Positions 48,785-57,089 of a DNA stretch of 64,000 nt are shown here, piece after piece. The stretch comes from Sediminibacterium goheungense (lineage in GTDB: Bacteria > Bacteroidota > Bacteroidia > Chitinophagales > Chitinophagaceae). Under the pieces are notes generated by a model. It made no database searches. It worked only from the letters and a program-made list of their open reading frames with translations, and had not been told where the DNA came from. Within the stretch, counting starts at the first letter, position 1. Each line of letters starts with the position of its first letter. The position numbers were made by a program, and so were the translations under genes. The DNA lies in NCBI RefSeq assembly GCF_004361915.1, contig NZ_SNWP01000010.1, positions 1 to 64,000 on the forward strand, given 5' to 3'.

Positions 48785-49450
48785 ATGACCTGGAAACAAG
48801 TATTTACCTCATCTGTTGGAAAGAAGCTGGTCATGGGATTTACTGGTATTTTCCTGATTTTATTTTTGATTGTACATGCCGGATTGAATGCCTGTATATG
48901 GGCCATGGATGGTGGTGAAATGTTTTTACACGCTGCTCATTTTATGGGCTCCAACTGGGTACCCCGTATCCTTGAGATAGGATTGTTTGCAGGGTTTATC
49001 TTACATATTATTCAGGGCTACCTGCTAACCGTAGAAAACCGTAAGAAAAGATCGGTTGGATACGCGGTCGCCTACAGCGATGGTAGTAAATGGTATAGCC
49101 GAAGCATGGGCTTGCTGGGCACTTTGATTCTCCTTTTCCTGATCATGCATATGTCGCATTTCTGGTTCCCTAACCGTTCTAATCAGGGTTTCCTGTTAGG
49201 ACCGGAAATTAACCTCTATGAAAAAATGCAGACAGAGTTCAGCGTGCTGTGGGTGGTAATATTATATGTGGTAGGCTGTATTTCTCTTGCCTATCACTTA
49301 GCGCATGGATTCCAGAGTGCTTTCAAAACACTTGGTGTGCATAATAAAAAGTACAATAAATCACTGACCGCCATAGGATATGGATTTTCCATTATCGTAC
49401 CATTGGTATTTGCCATGATGCCGATCAGTTTTTATTTTAAATGGGTGTAG
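48785..49450 (+). CDS. sdhC: Succinate dehydrogenase cytochrome b subunit
   Basis: 221 aa, five TM helices, single large membrane subunit as in the diheme (type B) succinate:quinone reductases. Conserved His residues lie in each helix (HAGLNA, LHIIQGY, MHMSHFW, AYHLAHGF). Anchors SdhA/B and passes electrons to menaquinone. Starts the sdhC-A-B cluster. Confidence 0.92.
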   Translation: MTWKQVFTSSVGKKLVMGFTGIFLILFLIVHAGLNACIWAMDGGEMFLHAAHFMGSNWVPRILEIGLFAGFILHIIQGYLLTVENRKKRSVGYAVAYSDGSKWYSRSMGLLGTLILLFLIMHMSHFWFPNRSNQGFLLGPEINLYEKMQTEFSVLWVVILYVVGCISLAYHLAHGFQSAFKTLGVHNKKYNKSLTAIGYGFSIIVPLVFAMMPISFYFKWV

Positions 49451-49451
49451 T

Positions 49452-49550
49452 AAAGTCAAAAACCAAAAGTTAAAAGTCAAAAAATTACTTCGGTAAGCTG
49501 AATGGATATTCTTTTTGAGTTTTGAGTTTTGAATTTTTAGTTTTCATTAA
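49452..49550. repeat. AAAGTCAAAA-word imperfect inverted repeat
   Basis: Left TAAAGTCAAAAACCAAAAG-, right TTTTTGAGTTTTGAGTTTTG-; roughly complementary. Fills the sdhC-sdhA gap. Confidence 0.5.
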
Positions 49551-49561
49551 AATCGTCTCGT

Positions 49562-51535
49562 ATGCTGAATGCGAAAATTCCTGCCGGGCCATTAGAACAG
49601 AAATGGACAGATTACAAAGGGCACTGTAAGTTGGTGAATCCAGCAAACAAGCGTAAGCTGGAAGTGATTATTGTGGGTACTGGTCTGGCTGGTGCCTCTG
49701 CTGCAGCTTCACTGGGTGAACTGGGATATAAAGTAAAAGCTTTCTGCTTCCAGGATTCTCCCCGTCGTGCGCACTCTATTGCTGCCCAGGGAGGTATCAA
49801 TGCCGCCAAAAACTATCAGAATGATGGTGACAGTGTATTTCGTCTTTTCTATGATACGATTAAAGGAGGCGACTATCGTGCACGCGAAGCCAACGTTCAT
49901 CGTCTGGCAGAAGTAAGTGCCAATATTATAGACCAGTGTGTGGCACAGGGTGTTCCCTTTGCACGTGAATATGGTGGTTTACTGAGTAACCGTTCATTCG
50001 GTGGTACTCAGGTACAAAGAACTTTTTATGCCGCCGGACAAACCGGTCAACAGTTACTGATAGGCGCTTACCAGGCCCTTGAGCGCCAGGTTGCACTCGG
50101 CAATGTGAAAATGTACAGCCGTCATGAAATGCTGGAAATCGTTAAGATTGATGGCAAGGCCCGTGGTATCATTGCCCGTGACCTGGTTAGCGGTGAACTG
50201 GAACGCCATTTCGGACACGCAGTACTTCTCTGTTCCGGTGGTTACGGTAACGTGTTCTACCTCTCTACCAATGCTATGGGCAGCAACGTTACTGCAGCAT
50301 GGAAGGCTCACAAACAGGGTGCTTTGTTTGGCAACCCCTGTTTTACACAGATCCACCCTACCTGTATTCCGGTGAGCGGCGATCATCAGTCTAAACTTAC
50401 CCTGATGTCTGAGTCGCTGCGTAACGATGGGCGCATCTGGGTGCCTAAAAAGCAAAATGATACACGTAAGGCTACCGATATACCTGAAGAAGAAAGAGAT
50501 TACTATCTCGAAAGAAGATACCCGGCATTTGGTAACCTCGTTCCCCGTGATGTTGCTTCCCGTGCTGCCAAAGAAAGATGTGATGCAGGTTATGGTGTAG
50601 GATCCTCTAAACAGGCAGTATACCTGGATTACGCTTCCGCTATTGAACGTTATGGTCGCACAGAAGCCAATAAACAAGGTAAAAACAATGCCAGCCTTGA
50701 AGAAATTATCGCCATGGGTAAAGAAGTGGTGAAAGAAAAATATGGTAACCTCTTCGATATGTATGAAAAAATAACCGGAGAGAATCCATATGAAGTACCC
50801 ATGCGCATCTACCCTGCCGTACACTATACAATGGGTGGATTGTGGGTTGACTATGAACTGCAGACAACCGTACCCGGTTTGTATGCACTGGGTGAAGCCA
50901 ATTTCAGTGACCATGGTGCCAACCGCTTAGGCGCATCTGCACTGATGCAGGGCCTTGCCGATGGTTATTTTGTAATACCTTATACCATAGGTAACTATCT
51001 GGCCGATGAAATCTACAGCAAAGCCATTGCTACCGACCACCCTGCTTTCGCAGAAGCGGAAAAAGCAGTTAGCGACAGGATTCATCAGTTAATGAATATC
51101 AAGGGTAAACAGTCTGTAGAAAGCTTCCACAAGCGTCTGGGTAAGATTATGTGGGATAAATGTGGCATGGCCAGAAATGAAGAAGGATTAAAACAGGCCA
51201 TCGCTGAAATTCAGGCATTGAAAAAAGAATTCTGGAGTGATGTACGTATTCCGGGTGAAATCAATGGCATGAACCCTGAACTCGATAAAGCCAACCGCGT
51301 TGCCGACTTTATTGAACTGGGTGAACTGATGTGTCTCGATGCGCTGAATCGCAAAGAAAGCTGTGGCGGACATTTTCGTGAAGAATCACAGACCGAAGAG
51401 GGTGAAGCATTGCGTGATGATGCCAACTATATGTATGTAGCCGCCTGGGAACACAAAGGTGAACACCAGTGGGAACTGCATAAGGAAGCGTTGAACTATG
51501 ATGTGATTAAGCCTAGCCAGCGGAATTATAAATAA
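49562..51535 (+). CDS. sdhA: Succinate dehydrogenase flavoprotein subunit
   Basis: 657 aa. FAD-binding [18 protein letters not shown] near residue 40, covalent-FAD histidine motif in [11 protein letters not shown], active-site arginine/histidine region IHPTCIP and [10 protein letters not shown]. Oxidises succinate to fumarate. Length and motifs of the type B SdhA (~640-660 aa). Confidence 0.95.
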   Translation: MLNAKIPAGPLEQKWTDYKGHCKLVNPANKRKLEVIIVGTGLAGASAAASLGELGYKVKAFCFQDSPRRAHSIAAQGGINAAKNYQNDGDSVFRLFYDTIKGGDYRAREANVHRLAEVSANIIDQCVAQGVPFAREYGGLLSNRSFGGTQVQRTFYAAGQTGQQLLIGAYQALERQVALGNVKMYSRHEMLEIVKIDGKARGIIARDLVSGELERHFGHAVLLCSGGYGNVFYLSTNAMGSNVTAAWKAHKQGALFGNPCFTQIHPTCIPVSGDHQSKLTLMSESLRNDGRIWVPKKQNDTRKATDIPEEERDYYLERRYPAFGNLVPRDVASRAAKERCDAGYGVGSSKQAVYLDYASAIERYGRTEANKQGKNNASLEEIIAMGKEVVKEKYGNLFDMYEKITGENPYEVPMRIYPAVHYTMGGLWVDYELQTTVPGLYALGEANFSDHGANRLGASALMQGLADGYFVIPYTIGNYLADEIYSKAIATDHPAFAEAEKAVSDRIHQLMNIKGKQSVESFHKRLGKIMWDKCGMARNEEGLKQAIAEIQALKKEFWSDVRIPGEINGMNPELDKANRVADFIELGELMCLDALNRKESCGGHFREESQTEEGEALRDDANYMYVAAWEHKGEHQWELHKEALNYDVIKPSQRNYK

Positions 51536-51675
51536 TTTGAAAATGTGGCAATTTGGAAATTTGGAAATTAAATTGCCCTTTATCAGATCATTACTAGTAA
51601 GTCAGGCGAAGCGGGAGAGTAAATTTGAATTGATCGTAAATTGAAATTTATTTCAATAACTTTTAATTCAAATTT
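51536..51675. repeat. AATTTGAAA-word leader before the four-helix gene
   Basis: Words GGCAATTTGGAAATTTGGAA after the sdhA stop, then an 11-bp perfect inverted repeat (AAATTTGAATT, 51621-51631; complement 51665-51675) ending at the base before the next ATG. Confidence 0.65.
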
Positions 51676-52026
51676 ATGAGAGGTGATAGAGATAATTTGA
51701 TCGTGAGGAAAGCCATTACGTTTTCTTTAAAGATCATAAGATACACAGAAGTTCTTGAACAAAACAGGAAATTTGTAATTGCTAAACAGTTGCTAAGATC
51801 TGCTACTTCTATTGGTGCAAATGTATGTGAAGCACAGAATGCAGAGAGTAAAGCTGACTTCGTTCACAAAATGAAGATTGCTTCTAAAGAAGCTAGTGAA
51901 ACTTTATATTGGCTGATCTTATGTGAACGAAGTGATGGCTATTATTTTGATGTTCAGATTAGAAATGATGCTGATGAAATCATCAGGATTCTTTCAAAAA
52001 TAATCTCTACTTCAAAAATGGCTTAA
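51676..52026 (+). CDS. Four-helix-bundle protein (S23 / rRNA-IVP family)
   Basis: 116 aa. Signature [41 protein letters not shown]. Family: proteins often encoded in rRNA intervening sequences or as single genes next to others, with a pentameric four-helix fold; function unresolved. It sits between sdhA and sdhB, which are otherwise adjacent in this type of operon, and is flanked by different AAATT-word repeats, so it looks inserted. Confidence 0.88.
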   Translation: MRGDRDNLIVRKAITFSLKIIRYTEVLEQNRKFVIAKQLLRSATSIGANVCEAQNAESKADFVHKMKIASKEASETLYWLILCERSDGYYFDVQIRNDADEIIRILSKIISTSKMA

Positions 52027-52035
52027 CTGCTTTCA

Positions 52036-52070
52036 TTTTCAAATTTTCAAATTTTCAAATTTTCAAATTG
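52036..52070. repeat. Tandem AAATTTTC repeat
   Basis: Four copies of TTTTCAAA-type words (TTCAAATTTTCAAATTTTC) just before sdhB. Approximately complementary to the repeat words 3' of sdhA at 51536-51572. Confidence 0.8.
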
Positions 52071-52075
52071 TTACC

Positions 52076-52837
52076 ATGGAACACTACGTTATGAATTTGA
52101 ATCTCAAAGTGTGGAGGCAGAAGAACAGTGCCAGTAAGGGAGAGTTCAAAATGTACAGGGTTGAAAATATTTCTTCAGAGATGAGTTTTCTGGAGATGTT
52201 TGATGTGTTGAATGAGCAACTGATCCGCGATGGCGAAGATCCGGTTACTTTCGACCACGATTGCCGTGAGGGTATTTGTGGTGCCTGTTCTATGTATATC
52301 AATGGCAAGCCCCATGGTCCATGGCAAGCCAATACTACCTGTCAGCTGCATATGCGTGCTTTTAAAGATGGCGATACCATTGTTGTTGAACCCTGGAGAG
52401 CCAATGCATTTCCTGTGATCAAAGATCTCATGGTAGACCGCAGTGCATTTGACCGTATCATTCAGGCAGGTGGTTATATCAGTGTAAACACAGGTAACGC
52501 CGTTGATGGTAATGCCTTACCCATTGAAAAAGATAAAGCCGATGCTTCCTTCGCTGCTGCCATGTGTATTGGCTGCGGTGCCTGTGTAGCAGCCTGTAAA
52601 AACAGTTCGGCCATGCTGTTCCTGAGTGCCAAGGTATCGCACCTCGCACTGTTACCACAGGGCAACCCCGAGCGCAAATCGCGTGTGATGAATATGGTGG
52701 CACAGATGGATAAAGAAGGTTTTGGTGCCTGTACCAATACCGGTGCCTGTGAAGCTACCTGTCCGAAAGAAATTTCTATCAGCAATATCGCCCGATTGAA
52801 TCAGGAGTATTTGATGGCGGGGCTGACTGCTGAATAA
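52076..52837 (+). CDS. sdhB: Succinate dehydrogenase iron-sulfur subunit
   Basis: 253 aa (an in-frame ATG at 52091 is an alternative start). [2Fe-2S] ligands C63, C68, C71, C89; second set CIGCGAC...C (C164, C167, C170, C174) and [12 protein letters not shown] (C219, C225, C229) for the [4Fe-4S] and [3Fe-4S] clusters. Third subunit of the complex; separated from sdhA by the four-helix gene. Confidence 0.94.
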   Translation: MEHYVMNLNLKVWRQKNSASKGEFKMYRVENISSEMSFLEMFDVLNEQLIRDGEDPVTFDHDCREGICGACSMYINGKPHGPWQANTTCQLHMRAFKDGDTIVVEPWRANAFPVIKDLMVDRSAFDRIIQAGGYISVNTGNAVDGNALPIEKDKADASFAAAMCIGCGACVAACKNSSAMLFLSAKVSHLALLPQGNPERKSRVMNMVAQMDKEGFGACTNTGACEATCPKEISISNIARLNQEYLMAGLTAE

Positions 52838-52963
52838 GCTGCTAGCTACTAGCCGCTGCTAGCTACTAGCTTTTTAAAAGCATCCGGTGAACCGGATGCT
52901 TTTTTATTTTGTGTAGTAAGCTTTTCACTAGAAGCTAGCGGCTAGAAGCCCGTAGCTCAAAGC
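52838..52963. repeat. TAGCT-word inverted repeat around a terminator
   Basis: Left arm words GCTGCTAGCTACTAGCCGCT, right arm AAGCTAGCGGCTAGAAGCC, flanking the hairpin at 52877-52906. Right arm ends at the stop of the DUF4199 gene. Same word family as 7576 and 9765. Confidence 0.75.
52877..52906. terminator. Rho-independent terminator after sdhB
   Basis: Perfect stem AAAAGCATCCGGT / ACCGGATGCTTTT, GA loop, six T. Works for both convergent genes. Confidence 0.92.
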
Positions 52964-53476
52964 TTATTTTTTCTTCAGAAAAAAAGCGCTGATGAGCGAT
53001 ACTACCAGACCTACGGGTAATATTTCCATATAAGTAATAAGGGCATTGAAAAAGGGATTTTTGTACATCTTATTAAATCGAGCCATTTCAGCTGTTTGTT
53101 TGGCCAGCTCAGCTTCTGTTGCACCAGCGGCTTTGGCTTTGGCCAGTGTTTCGGCAGCATATTTTTCTGCAAAGTCCGTAAACACATAAAAATATTCGAT
53201 CAGCCAGGTTACCACATAGAAAGTAGAGGCAATCAGGGCAATCAGGATACCGATGGTAAAGGCCTTACCAAAGCTGATAAGACCGTTATTGTATTTATCA
53301 CGAAAAGTTTTTACCCCTACGAAAATGAAGATAAAAGCAAGGATCATGGAGGCATAACCATAGATCATTCCATTTTCGAAATCACCGGTACTTTTAAAAT
53401 ACAGTGTTGACAATACCATCAGCGTACTAACAATCAAACCGCCGATAATACCATTAATGAGAACTACTTTTTTCAT
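52964..53476 (-). CDS. DUF4199 membrane protein
   Basis: 170 aa, four TM segments (~5-25, 35-57, 70-95, 140-165) with a helical, Ala/Glu-rich loop (DFAEKYAAETLAKAKAAGATE). DUF4199 family of Bacteroidota, function unknown. It lies 121 bp after the membrane LuxR gene on the same strand. Confidence 0.85.
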   Translation of the reverse strand: MKKVVLINGIIGGLIVSTLMVLSTLYFKSTGDFENGMIYGYASMILAFIFIFVGVKTFRDKYNNGLISFGKAFTIGILIALIASTFYVVTWLIEYFYVFTDFAEKYAAETLAKAKAAGATEAELAKQTAEMARFNKMYKNPFFNALITYMEILPVGLVVSLISAFFLKKK

Positions 53477-53597
53477 AAGCGTTGTTTTATTGGTTTTGAT
53501 GAATGAACCGCAAAATCGGTCTGGTGCAGAAAATACGGTTCATACTTTCGGGTGATTTTAGTTTTTTACCCCTGTTTTCACCCTTTGGTACCTTATA

Positions 53598-54059
53598 CTA
53601 TGGAATAATACCCAGTGTTCTGGCTTTCTCAATGGCCTGCGCTCTCCTACCCACTTCCAGTTTTTCGAATATCCGCGACAGATGTGTTTTGATGGTATTG
53701 GGCGAAACATACAATTGCGAAGCCATTTCCTGGTTACTATAACCCGTCGCCATCAGTTCCAATACTTCCAGTTCACGAAAGCTGATACCCAGTTCATCAA
53801 TCATAGACTGATTGCGAATAAACGCTGCAGTGCTGTCCCGATAAATGATGTTCTCCTGTATCTCTGTTTTTACCCTGGGACGTGTGAGCTTTTTCGATAA
53901 CCAGATACCAACAGTAAGAAATATGACTGCTATCAACAGCGCATACACCATGAATGCATGTTCATACAAAAGGTATTTCAGCTCCATCCAGCGTAAAAGG
54001 GCCAATAATACAGCTAGACTTATACCATATCCTATAATGAGCCGGTTCTTTCTGATCAT
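53598..54059 (-). CDS. Membrane-anchored LuxR-type regulator
   Basis: 153 aa. Two N-terminal TM helices (~7-23, 36-55), short linker, then a LuxR HTH ~90-150 (SFRELEVLELMATGYSNQEMASQL, VSPNTIKTHLSRIFEKL). No receiver or sensor domain. The HTH would face the cytoplasm while tethered in the membrane. Same strand and neighbour of the DUF4199 gene. Confidence 0.88.
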   Translation of the reverse strand: MIRKNRLIIGYGISLAVLLALLRWMELKYLLYEHAFMVYALLIAVIFLTVGIWLSKKLTRPRVKTEIQENIIYRDSTAAFIRNQSMIDELGISFRELEVLELMATGYSNQEMASQLYVSPNTIKTHLSRIFEKLEVGRRAQAIEKARTLGIIP

Positions 54060-54107
54060 ATTATCACTGCCTTGCTCCTAAGATAATAACTAAGCGGCAA
54101 AGCTGCC

Positions 54108-54115
54108 TACCTTTG
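54108..54115 (+). promoter_or_regulatory. Candidate -7 box (TACCTTTG) for trmN6
   Basis: TACCTTTG matches TAnnTTTG, only four bases before the ATG, implying a leaderless or near-leaderless mRNA. No -33 match. Confidence 0.25.
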
Positions 54116-54119
54116 CCAA

Positions 54120-54839
54120 ATGCCCAATGACTATTTTCAGTTTAAACAGTTCCGCATAGAGCAGCAGAAAGCAGCCATGAAAGTATGTACGGATGCCTGT
54201 TTATTTGGTGCGTGGGTAACCAGTAAGACAAAAGAAAACAAGTACGACAAGGATTCAAGGGCACTGGATATTGGAACAGGTACAGGCTTACTGGCACTTA
54301 TGCTGGCTCAGCAATTTGAGGGACATATCGATGCTATTGATATAGATGCAGATGCTGCTACGCAGGCAACCGAAAATGCTGAAGCCAGCAACTGGCGAAA
54401 CAGGATATCGGTACACCATGCAGCCATCAATACATGGTCTCAAACCCATTATAATCTGTTGCTCTCCAATCCACCTTTTTTTGAACAGGACCTTAGGAGT
54501 CAGGACCAGCAAAGAAACCTGGCTTTACATGATACCGGACTTACCTTAGAAACACTCTGGGAGCATGTGATACGATGTATTCATCCGGATGGATTATTTG
54601 CAGTGCTCTTACCTTATCACAGACTTGCTGATTGTTTGGCACTGGCGGCCAAAAATGATTTTTGGTTACATGAACAGGTTTCGGTTCATCAAACAGACAA
54701 GCATGGGCCTTTCAGGGTGATGCTTTTATTCGGGAGAGAAAAGAAAGTTCCTGTTGAAGGAACTATGTTGATTAAAAATGGAGGTGCTTATACAACGGCT
54801 TTCACAGCTTTGTTACAGGATTATTATTTGTATTTGTAA
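54120..54839 (+). CDS. trmN6: tRNA1(Val) (adenine37-N6)-methyltransferase
   Basis: 239 aa. Class I SAM methyltransferase with DIGTGTG (50-56) and the N6-adenine motif NPPF (117-120). Fits YfiC/TrmN6, which methylates A37 of tRNA-Val. The first 20 residues (FQFKQFRIEQQKAAMKV) are characteristic of the family. Confidence 0.88.
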   Translation: MPNDYFQFKQFRIEQQKAAMKVCTDACLFGAWVTSKTKENKYDKDSRALDIGTGTGLLALMLAQQFEGHIDAIDIDADAATQATENAEASNWRNRISVHHAAINTWSQTHYNLLLSNPPFFEQDLRSQDQQRNLALHDTGLTLETLWEHVIRCIHPDGLFAVLLPYHRLADCLALAAKNDFWLHEQVSVHQTDKHGPFRVMLLFGREKKVPVEGTMLIKNGGAYTTAFTALLQDYYLYL

Positions 54840-54844
54840 CATTA

Positions 54845-54911
54845 TATTGCCACTGAAAGCACAGAAGTCCACAGAATCGTTCAGTGTATTTCTTTGCTTT
54901 CAGTGGCAATA
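54845..54911. terminator. 17-bp perfect inverted repeat, convergent terminator
   Basis: Arms TATTGCCACTGAAAGCA (54845-54861) and complement (54895-54911), 33-nt spacer. Between convergent trmN6 and the Lys1-like gene. Confidence 0.75.
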
Positions 54912-54915
54912 GATT

Positions 54916-56115
54916 TTATCGGGTCGCATAATCCGACAGGTAGGTAAAATGCGATGTGAGTTGTCCGTTTTGCAGAATGGTGGCGCGCTGAATGGTTTCA
55001 GCACCTCCTTTCAATAAATCTTCCAGCACATATTTGATCAACTGTTCACCAAAATATTTACTGGCATCACGTGGTAATTCATTGGGCAGGTTGCCCACTG
55101 CCATTACATCAACACCGCCAGGAAGGTAGGGTGCTGTTTTGGTAAAACTATTTTTATCAACCCCATATACCGGATCATCGATAGTGGCATCGCCAAGGTT
55201 ACAGGGCACACTGCCACCTTTATCATCAGTAATATCTGCGATGGTCTGGATACGGAAGGCCAGGTCCTGTAAATCTTTCATTTCAAATAAACGGGGAATC
55301 TGATGATCCCAGTAAATACCATTCATGAGTATATCTGTATGTGCATAATACTGCCTGAATACACAGTTATATTCATCAGGATGGGCATGAAAATGATCTC
55401 GCTGGTAGGTTCCATTGATGGTATGGCGATAGAGATTGGCACCTTTCAGGTGTACATATACCGGATAACTGAATGAGCGGTCCATGTATTCATCCGGTTC
55501 TACTTCCTGAACATCCATCAGGTTCATAATTTCCAGTATACCATGTGCCACACGGCCACTACCGGTAACCGCTATTTTAATATTGGGTAATTTGAGACCG
55601 AAATAGGTATGAATAAGTTGACGATAATCTTTTACTTCCACCACCCTGTTCAGGTGATAAGCCCCTGTTCGGTTACCATAACACATGATGCCATTGTGTG
55701 CACCTACAATACCTGCAAAAAAACCAAAACCGATAATGCGTTGTCCGTCTTCATGCTCAAGGCACTCATAATCGATCAGGGTGATTTTTTTATCGATCAT
55801 GGCATGCATCAATCCACGGTTATAGGGTTGTTTCTTTTTGGTATGGGAAAAGAAAAGATAGGTTTTATCAGGAAGCAGCATATCCACAGGTACCTCTTTG
55901 ATACCCAGTAAAATAGAACAATCCGATAGGTCTTCGGTTACTTCAATACCGGCATCTATATATTCCTGGTCGCTGAAACAGCGGTTGGGTGAACTTTGTA
56001 CCTGTATTTTACAGTTGGGCAAATGCTTCTGCATCCACTTACACTGCCCCGGCGTAAGTGCCACCCGGTTGTCTGCCGGAATTTTTCCCTCTCTGATAAG
56101 TCCGATAACAAGCAT
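54916..56115 (-). CDS. Saccharopine dehydrogenase (Lys1)-like oxidoreductase
   Basis: 399 aa. N-terminal AlaDH/PNT-type domain (IGLIREGKIPADNRVALTP; SPNRCFSDQEYIDAGIEVTEDLSDCSI split across residues 40-67), then a Rossmann region (ITGSGRVAHG). Segment IDYECLEHEDGQRIIGFGFFAG follows yeast-type NAD+-dependent saccharopine dehydrogenase (L-lysine forming) more closely than alanine dehydrogenase. Probable role in lysine metabolism; no saccharopine-pathway neighbour is present, so the substrate is inferred. Confidence 0.75.
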   Translation of the reverse strand: MLVIGLIREGKIPADNRVALTPGQCKWMQKHLPNCKIQVQSSPNRCFSDQEYIDAGIEVTEDLSDCSILLGIKEVPVDMLLPDKTYLFFSHTKKKQPYNRGLMHAMIDKKITLIDYECLEHEDGQRIIGFGFFAGIVGAHNGIMCYGNRTGAYHLNRVVEVKDYRQLIHTYFGLKLPNIKIAVTGSGRVAHGILEIMNLMDVQEVEPDEYMDRSFSYPVYVHLKGANLYRHTINGTYQRDHFHAHPDEYNCVFRQYYAHTDILMNGIYWDHQIPRLFEMKDLQDLAFRIQTIADITDDKGGSVPCNLGDATIDDPVYGVDKNSFTKTAPYLPGGVDVMAVGNLPNELPRDASKYFGEQLIKYVLEDLLKGGAETIQRATILQNGQLTSHFTYLSDYATR

Positions 56116-56141
56116 TCGACTAATTTTGTGGCAAGATAGTG

Positions 56142-56258
56142 AGAAGTCCGAAAGTCGGTGAGTCCGGAAGTCTGAAGATCAGTATTATATATTTACCTTT
56201 CTTCCGATACAAAGTCCCCCTACTTTCCGTCTTTCGGACTTACGGACTTTCGGACTAA
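56142..56258. repeat. AGTCCGAA-word inverted repeat
   Basis: Left GAAGTCCGAAAGTCGGTGAG.. , right CTTTCGGACTTACGGACTTT.., approximately complementary, filling the whole gap between the divergent Lys1-like and hscB genes, so it lies over both promoters. Confidence 0.75.
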
Positions 56259-56264
56259 AATACT

Positions 56265-56756
56265 ATGAACCATTTCGAACTATTCAACCTGCCCATCAGC
56301 CTTTCGATAGATACCAGTGGTCTGTCGAAGCAATATTTTGAACTGCAGCGCAAATACCATCCAGACAGGTTTGTACAGGCTTCTGCTGCTGAGCAGGAAG
56401 AGGCTTTGCAGGTATCGGCACAGGTAAACAAGGCTTTTAAAACATTGAAAGATCCGGATGCTACCCTTCAATATGTATTACAGTTAAAGGGTTTATTGGA
56501 GGAAGAAGAAAAATACCAGCTTTCTCCCGATTTTCTGATGGAAGTGATGGAATTGAATGAGGAAATGGAAGGAGGCATGACAGATGCCATTCAATCAAAG
56601 ATTGATCAGCTAAAAAAAGAATTATATGCCGATGTGGAAACGATTATTACAAATTATCAGGAAGGTGTTACTACCGAAAAAGAGTTGTTGCAGGTGAAGG
56701 AGTATTATTTTAAGAAGAAGTATATTGACAGGATGGTGGATAATTTGATAATTTGA
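56265..56756 (+). CDS. hscB: Fe-S assembly co-chaperone HscB
   Basis: 163 aa. J domain ~2-70 with HPD at 32-34 (KYHPDRF), C-terminal helical IscU-binding domain (YQLSPDFLMEVMELNEEME). Delivers IscU to HscA. No isc partner is in this window. The upstream gap is occupied by the inverted repeat. Confidence 0.92.
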   Translation: MNHFELFNLPISLSIDTSGLSKQYFELQRKYHPDRFVQASAAEQEEALQVSAQVNKAFKTLKDPDATLQYVLQLKGLLEEEEKYQLSPDFLMEVMELNEEMEGGMTDAIQSKIDQLKKELYADVETIITNYQEGVTTEKELLQVKEYYFKKKYIDRMVDNLII

Positions 56757-56806
56757 TCCACCTGAGGCGGATTGTGAATTTGAAAATTGGAAAATGAATT
56801 TTACCC

Positions 56807-56840
56807 ATAAAAAAAGCAGTGATGAATCACTGCTTTTTTG
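56807..56840. terminator. Two-way rho-independent terminator
   Basis: AAAAAAGCAGTGAT / ATCACTGCTTTTTT with GA loop. Terminates hscB (+) and tRNA-Leu (-). Confidence 0.92.
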
Positions 56841-56924
56841 TGCCCAGAACAGGAATCGAACCTGCACTACCTTGCGATAACCAGATTTTGAGTCTAGCGC
56901 GTCTACCAGTTCCGCCATCTGGGC
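56841..56924 (-). tRNA. tRNA-Leu (anticodon CAA)
   Basis: Minus strand: acceptor GCCCAGA / TCTGGGC with discriminator A, long variable arm (class II), anticodon loop CTCAAAA (anticodon CAA, reads UUG), T loop TTCGATT. No encoded CCA. An ORF over it (56622-56918) is spurious. Confidence 0.95.
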
Positions 56925-57089
56925 ATTGGGGTTGCAATATTAGGGAAAGAATCTGAGAAACTCGCAATAATACCAGCTAAAAAACCGGGCATTTGACATA
57001 AAGGAACATTTTCCACCTGTTCATAAGCTTCATCAATAATTTTTACCTCCCATGCAAGAAAACTGTACTTTTCAGTACAACTTTACCCA

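Noticed and set aside
50054..50914. 286-aa minus-strand ORF
   Set aside because: Lies fully antisense to sdhA, has no family character, and is explained by codon bias of sdhA.
56622..56918. 98-aa minus-strand ORF starting MAELVDALDSKSG
   Set aside because: It is the familiar false ORF produced by a tRNA-Leu gene in the same place.
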